Below are positions 59,481 to 64,000 of a DNA stretch of 64,000 nucleotides, one piece after another. The stretch spans positions 7,507,001 through 7,571,000 of the forward strand of contig JAZBRI010000011.1 in the NCBI GenBank assembly GCA_036874045.1, given 5' to 3'. This DNA is from Cymodocea nodosa. Taxonomy: Eukaryota; Streptophyta; Magnoliopsida; Alismatales; Cymodoceaceae. The notes beneath the pieces were generated by a model. That model was given only the letters and a program-made list of their open reading frames with translations. It had not been told where the DNA came from and made no database searches. Position numbers and translations under genes: made by a program. Position 1 is the first letter of the stretch. Every line of letters starts with the position of its first letter.

Positions 59481-61072
59481 TTAAAATTATTTAAAAAATT
59501 ATTGCTTATTTTGAAGGGTAGTTTGCTTTTAAGTTTTTAAAGAGTTTGAAATGTATTCACTTATATTTTAAAATAGAAATGTATGTTAATTGTTCTTAAT
59601 TGTTTAACTAGTAATGGGTGGATGAGTAACCCTTAGTAGAAGTTCTTAGGTGAATCCAATATAAAGAATATCTTTTAAAACTTTAAAGTATAAAATATAA
59701 AAGATAGCATCATCTAGATTATAATTTAGTTCATGTGAATCTTATTGCACTTACTTGTTAATCTTTAACTAAGGAAGGTAGAAGAGACTTACAACACTTC
59801 AGTGTTTTGAAAAAAAAAGTGAGACAATATTTACTTATGTAACATATCTAGGGTTGTCCTAAAAGTGAATAAATAAATTATTTTGAACTTTAAATTTTAC
59901 AATCATTGAGTAACTAGGTAGCCGTGCCTTAAAAAGAATTGAATATACACGTAAGAAGTGGTTGAAGGTTGAAAACTTAGAATAATAAGAGGGAAGAAAA
60001 AAATTCTTGTTATTGTAACTGTGATTGTTTGAGTAATTAAGTTTGTTGTGGTGTTTTAACACCTAGTGTCTTACAGTCATCTAACTTGAGAATCACTGAT
60101 CCAAAGTTTGCTACATAAGTAATAAAGAAAACCTAAGAATATAAGGATCTAGTTCTCTTAAATTTTTGAAATTATAAAAAAAAAAGGTATTAAAGGTAAA
60201 CTTGAAAATCTTTATTATAGATCATCTTTATGGACACAATGTACATGTGGACACAATGTACTAAAGGATCCAATCTTTACAACTAAGGAGAAGGGAGATA
60301 ACCTATCTTAAGGTAAACTTGAGGGCAGAAACTAGAGGAATTTTAAAAGCTTTCTTGCTGGTTAAAAGATGATGGGTGATAGTATTAATTGTTCATTTCT
60401 TTTGAATTTAATTTCATTTCTCTTGAATTTGATTTTCTTTCATTTTATTTCTTCTGAATTTAATTGTTTTAGATGCATGCTTGTTTTGATTTCTATTGTC
60501 TTGTCTGTTTAAATGGTTCTTTTGATAATCTTTCTCATTAAAAGGGTAGTGTATTTTCTTTAGATATTTTCTAATTATGATTGATCATTTGGCTAATTGA
60601 AAAATGAGTGAGGTAGAAAATTTTATACTTATTGTGTTTAGTTGACAAATTTATCCTATTTATTGATATGCATATAACAATTGTTATATAACTTGCTATA
60701 ATTAATAATTGAAAATAACAATTGGTATCTTTGCAAAAAATAACATAAAACAATAATTGGTATATAAATGTATCTCAGTATTTCAATCATATTTGAATTT
60801 AAGATTTGAGTGATGTTGGGGAAGATTTTCTAAGAAAAAATAAATTCATAGCATAATTGCATGAGAAGTTTCTTAAAGATAAAACAGCATTTTTATCATA
60901 TTAAAGGGAAGTAGTTGAAGATCTTTGTTTTTTTTTTGATTGTGACAAAATTGGGACAATTAGATGATGATATATATTGTTTTATATTGATATAATGCAT
61001 TGTAATGTTAAAGCTTAAATGAAAAAGAGAGTTGCATATTCTTAAATTTTGCTATTATAAAAAAGAAAAGAT
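59481..61072 (+). mobile_element. Element H internal region, no recognisable gene
   Basis: AT-rich, no gag or pol motif found. 'gattgtgacaaaattgggac' near 60940 and the purine tract 'aaaaaagaaaagat' (61059-61072) mark a Copia-like 3' end. A 'tggacacaatgtac' word is duplicated at 60230-60262. Confidence 0.5.
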
Positions 61073-62819
61073 TGTTAGGAAAATTTTTCTCATAAGGTTT
61101 TGATGAAACAAAATTTAATGATACATATTTAGATATAAGTTATGCATAAATAGAGACTTATAATGTATTTTATGTTATCATTGAAAATGAGATTTTGATT
61201 AATAAATTAACATACCATTCTTAGTTGAATAGGAATTTGTCTAAGTTACTAGAACAGAAATTCGACTTATTCTATTCAATAACATACTATTTCTAGATGA
61301 ACATTGGATCAATGATTGACATACTGTTAAGTCTAATGACATACTATTTCTTAATAAATAGTGATCAACTGAAGTTTTTGAATAGAAATATGGTACACCA
61401 TTACCTGAAAGTGGTACGTTGTTTAATTATTTGTAGTTTAAGATAAACAAATGAGATATCGATTATGTACTACTGACATGCCATTTTCTGAAATGAATGA
61501 TACAAATTCTGGTAAATGGAAGTTCAATATAGAGGGTTGGCACCTTGCTTGTTAAAAAGTTTTAGATGGAATGAATGACATACAGATACTACTATTGGCA
61601 AATTGTTTTCTGAAGTAAGATGAATAGAATCTGAAAAATGGATGATTCGATCTTTCCTTATATGTGCTGATTGGATGACAGCCGTGTAAAAGTTTAAAAA
61701 TGGCATATTGGTACATGAAATGACATTGATTTGTAAATGGCAAGTGTAGAATGGAAGATCTGAACTTTGCATATTTAAGCTAATTTGGGATGCAACTGGA
61801 TAAAAATTCAAATAACAGCATATTGGTTAGAAAAATGGTGTACTGATTTTGTAAAGATTTTGACAAATTGACTTGCTATATTTTGAAACCTTAGGCTTTA
61901 CTTTATATATACAAGTGATCCTACGTCACAAAAAGTGACGCCTTTACAAGCTTTCACTCTAACAATGTTTAGAGCATTGAATTAACAACATTTTAAGGCA
62001 TCCCAAGGTAAAAGAAGATTGTTCAAGGTTGAAATTGAAGATTGCTTGTTGTTGTACTTGAGTTTCACATTGAGTATGTTCAAAAGTGTTGAGAAGCTTA
62101 ATTCCCACATAAATTCATCCAAGATAACACAAAAAGGGATGTAGTTCTTGTGATTTGTGAGTTTTTCTTATTTTATTTGTGTTTAAATGTTTGTGATTAA
62201 GTTTTCTTTGGACTTTCATGTTGTATAACCTATCTTACTTGGTTGTAGTGAGAGACACACCGATGTTGATGTGGATACCTTGAATTTGAGGTGGAACTCT
62301 TAGTTTTAAGAGAGAAATTGTACTTGGTAAGGTTGCATCAAGTGAGGGTTGGTGTTAGCTTGAAAATAACATGATTGGTTGAGGTGTTTGATGACAAACA
62401 CCTGGGGTTGATGCTTAAGCTGAAGATGGTATAGTTGGTTGAAGTGTTTGATCATAAATACCTGGGTTGGTTGAGGTGTACGACCATAAGCACTCATAGG
62501 AATTGAATGTTGAGTCTTGGAAAAGCATTAGATGTAAAGGTTGGGTGTTTAATTTGTAAAAACACCGAATTTAGTAGAAAACACAAGCTTGAGAGTTTGT
62601 GGAGTAAATTTACCTGGTTTAGGGAATCATTATAAAAATTTTCTTATGTCTCTTTGTAGTTTGTTTTTGATTTCTTATTATTTATTTACTTGCATATCAA
62701 TTTCTGCAGTAAACAGTTTTCATATAAAGTATTTAATCAATTGATTTTTATTGAAATGTTTTTAAATTAATTAAATTTACTATTCACTCCTCTTGCAGTA
62801 AAGTAAATCAATCATAACA
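61073..62819 (+). mobile_element. Element H: 3' LTR (Copia-like)
   Basis: Starts TGTTAGGAAAATTTTTCTCA and ends 'caatcataaca'; 1,747 bp, preceded by a purine tract. It contains about eight copies of a short word like 'catac(t/c)attt' spaced through 61200-61860, a TATA-like 'tttatatatac' at 61902 and a small hairpin CGTCAC/GTGACG at 61924-61940. Confidence 0.7.
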
Positions 62820-63227
62820 AGGAGTGCATCAAATGGGAAGTAGAGTTTCATTATTTGTAAGATATTTTACGTTTTAATAGTGTAACTTAGTTCATTAGGT
62901 TGTGGTGAGGGCTTTTTGGTTGTGAGGAGACATACTTGATGATATTAGTTAAGATAGTGGATTTGGCAATATTAGCAAACGACAGATTTAGCTAAGGTAG
63001 TGGGGGTAGTGTGCTGACTCATAACAACATTGTTGTAAATGGTGAGGTGTTAGCTTATAACATTGAGATTTATTGTAGGGCTTAAGCAAATTTGATTAAA
63101 GAAGAGACTTACTCATTTTGAGAACTATTATGAATCCTTGTGCATTTGTGGTTTATGTGCCTTGCTCATTTTACTTCACATTATTTATTATTGTAATTGT
63201 TTAATTTGCTTTTGCTTCTCATTTTCA
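62820..63227. other. Unassigned AT-rich sequence
   Basis: No ORF or element end recognised. Confidence 0.4.
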
Positions 63228-63700
63228 TTAAAGAATTTGATTAACTATTTTTAAAGGTTGACTATAATTTACAAAATCATTGTTCACCTCATTTTTAGTA
63301 AAGCCTTTCAATCTTAATAAACATAACTTACATTTTCTAATTTGACACTTGAGATTAGCTTTCCATCCTTTCCAATAAAGATTGGCTTTCATCCTTTGGG
63401 CATTTTTCTCGTATCCCAAGTGTCCACCTATTGGAGAGTTATGAAACTCTTTTAGTAGTATGCATCTAAGTGGTTCTTCTTTGGCTATAATTAGTCGTCC
63501 TTTGTAGAAAAATGTCCCATTGACCAACTTGTAATTATTTGGGTTTAACTTCTCATTCTACCATTGATTTAACAATTCTACATTAGACAGACTGTTGGTG
63601 TTGTTATTTAAATTGTTGGAACTACCTAAGGGTTATTATTGCGAGGGAATTGTTGATTAATTCCTACTCTTGTAGCTGATGTGATAATGCATTTACTGCT
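63228..63700 (-). pseudogene. Ty3/Gypsy RNase H end and integrase zinc-binding domain
   Basis: On the minus strand, 63700-63640 reads KAVNALSHQLQE, matching the 'xxADALSR' end of Gypsy RNase H. An open frame 63527-63228 then gives FYKGRLIIAKEE, LLKEFHNSPIGGHLGYEKN, LYWKGWKANLKCQIRKCKLC. This is the HHCC zinc finger of the integrase with both His and both Cys kept (H..H..C..C). The catalytic core would lie below 63228 but is not seen. Confidence 0.85.
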
Positions 63701-64000
63701 TTAGGGTTTATTTGTACATAATGAAAGTTGGAAAAGATAGGAAATAAAATATTCAAAATGGTTAGAAATGGGAAGTCAAAAAAGGAGCTATTTATGTACA
63801 TTACAAGAAGTCAGGAAAGTCTAATATTTCTTTGGGAAGATTGCTTGTGCACGACACAGAGAGTGAATACAAAACATTACACAAATTTTTAAATAATTCA
63901 AATTTCATAAAATAAAAAAATTCAAATATTACAATAAAAGTCTTCTTTCTTCTTTCCTTACTACAATAGTTAGACAACTTGTTTAGAATGAAATTGTACA
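63701..64000. other. Unassigned, AT-rich, window end
   Basis: Possibly a continuation of the Gypsy remnant; no motif seen. Confidence 0.3.

Overview
This window looks like nuclear DNA of a land plant, probably a dicot. It is very AT-rich, carries two plant-type genes with GT-AG introns, and is otherwise filled with nested LTR retrotransposons of both plant superfamilies (Ty1/Copia, including Sirevirus-like elements, and Ty3/Gypsy of the tRNA-Asp-primed Athila/Tat type). There is also a LINE remnant, a Harbinger-like MITE and a 5S rRNA-like copy. No bacterial-type operons, tRNA genes or CRISPR arrays were seen. Most of the open reading frames are pieces of decayed transposon polyproteins.

Layout. 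1-352 is a short AT-rich tandem repeat. 1704-2381 is an intact-looking small RIN4/NOI-like gene with four exons. 2382-5340 is unassigned. 5341-28133 is a nest of one Athila/Tat-like family, here called family A, with LTRs of about 2.0-2.3 kb and a tRNA-Asp primer site. Its centrepiece is a complete element, element I (9686-19073), with target duplication CCACA. It carries a truncated gag, a small coiled-coil ORF and an F-box protein gene where pol should be. Element I sits in an older copy (element II, 8783-22841). Element II appears to sit in the 3' LTR of a minus-strand copy (element III, 6483-28133). A Copia solo LTR (6818-8357) is nested in the same LTR, and a full-length 5S rRNA-like sequence lies at 8660-8777.

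28140-43262 is a second nest. Copia element B (LTRs 28393-30884 and 40259-41203, dead polyprotein 30922-33958) is interrupted by a 1,540-bp solo LTR with TATAT duplication, by a second Copia (D, gag and protease remnant), and by Gypsy-type element C. A 646-bp block spanning part of D and the C LTR is directly duplicated 3.84 kb apart. It ends with the 3' part of a Sirevirus-like element E, which has repeated polypurine tracts and LTR 41731-43262.

44698-45045 holds the first two exons of an SRAP/HMCES-like abasic-site protein, with no later exons seen. 45430-46280 is a minus-strand Gypsy integrase/chromodomain remnant and 46450-47140 a LINE RNase H remnant. 48946-58925 contains two opposed copies of one Sirevirus-like family (F plus, G minus), separated by a 0.7-kb inverted repeat. 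A MITE (57872-58520) is nested in the presumed G LTR. 58926-62819 is a Copia-like element with LTR 61073-62819, and 63228-63700 a minus-strand Gypsy RNase H/integrase fragment.

The point of most interest is family A: a non-autonomous, pol-less Athila/Tat-like family that has taken up an F-box gene. The F-box-associated region is preserved without indels in a second copy. The LTRs contain tandem hairpins and G-box palindromes, and two inverted-repeat modules are also found in the LTRs of unrelated Copia families in the same window.
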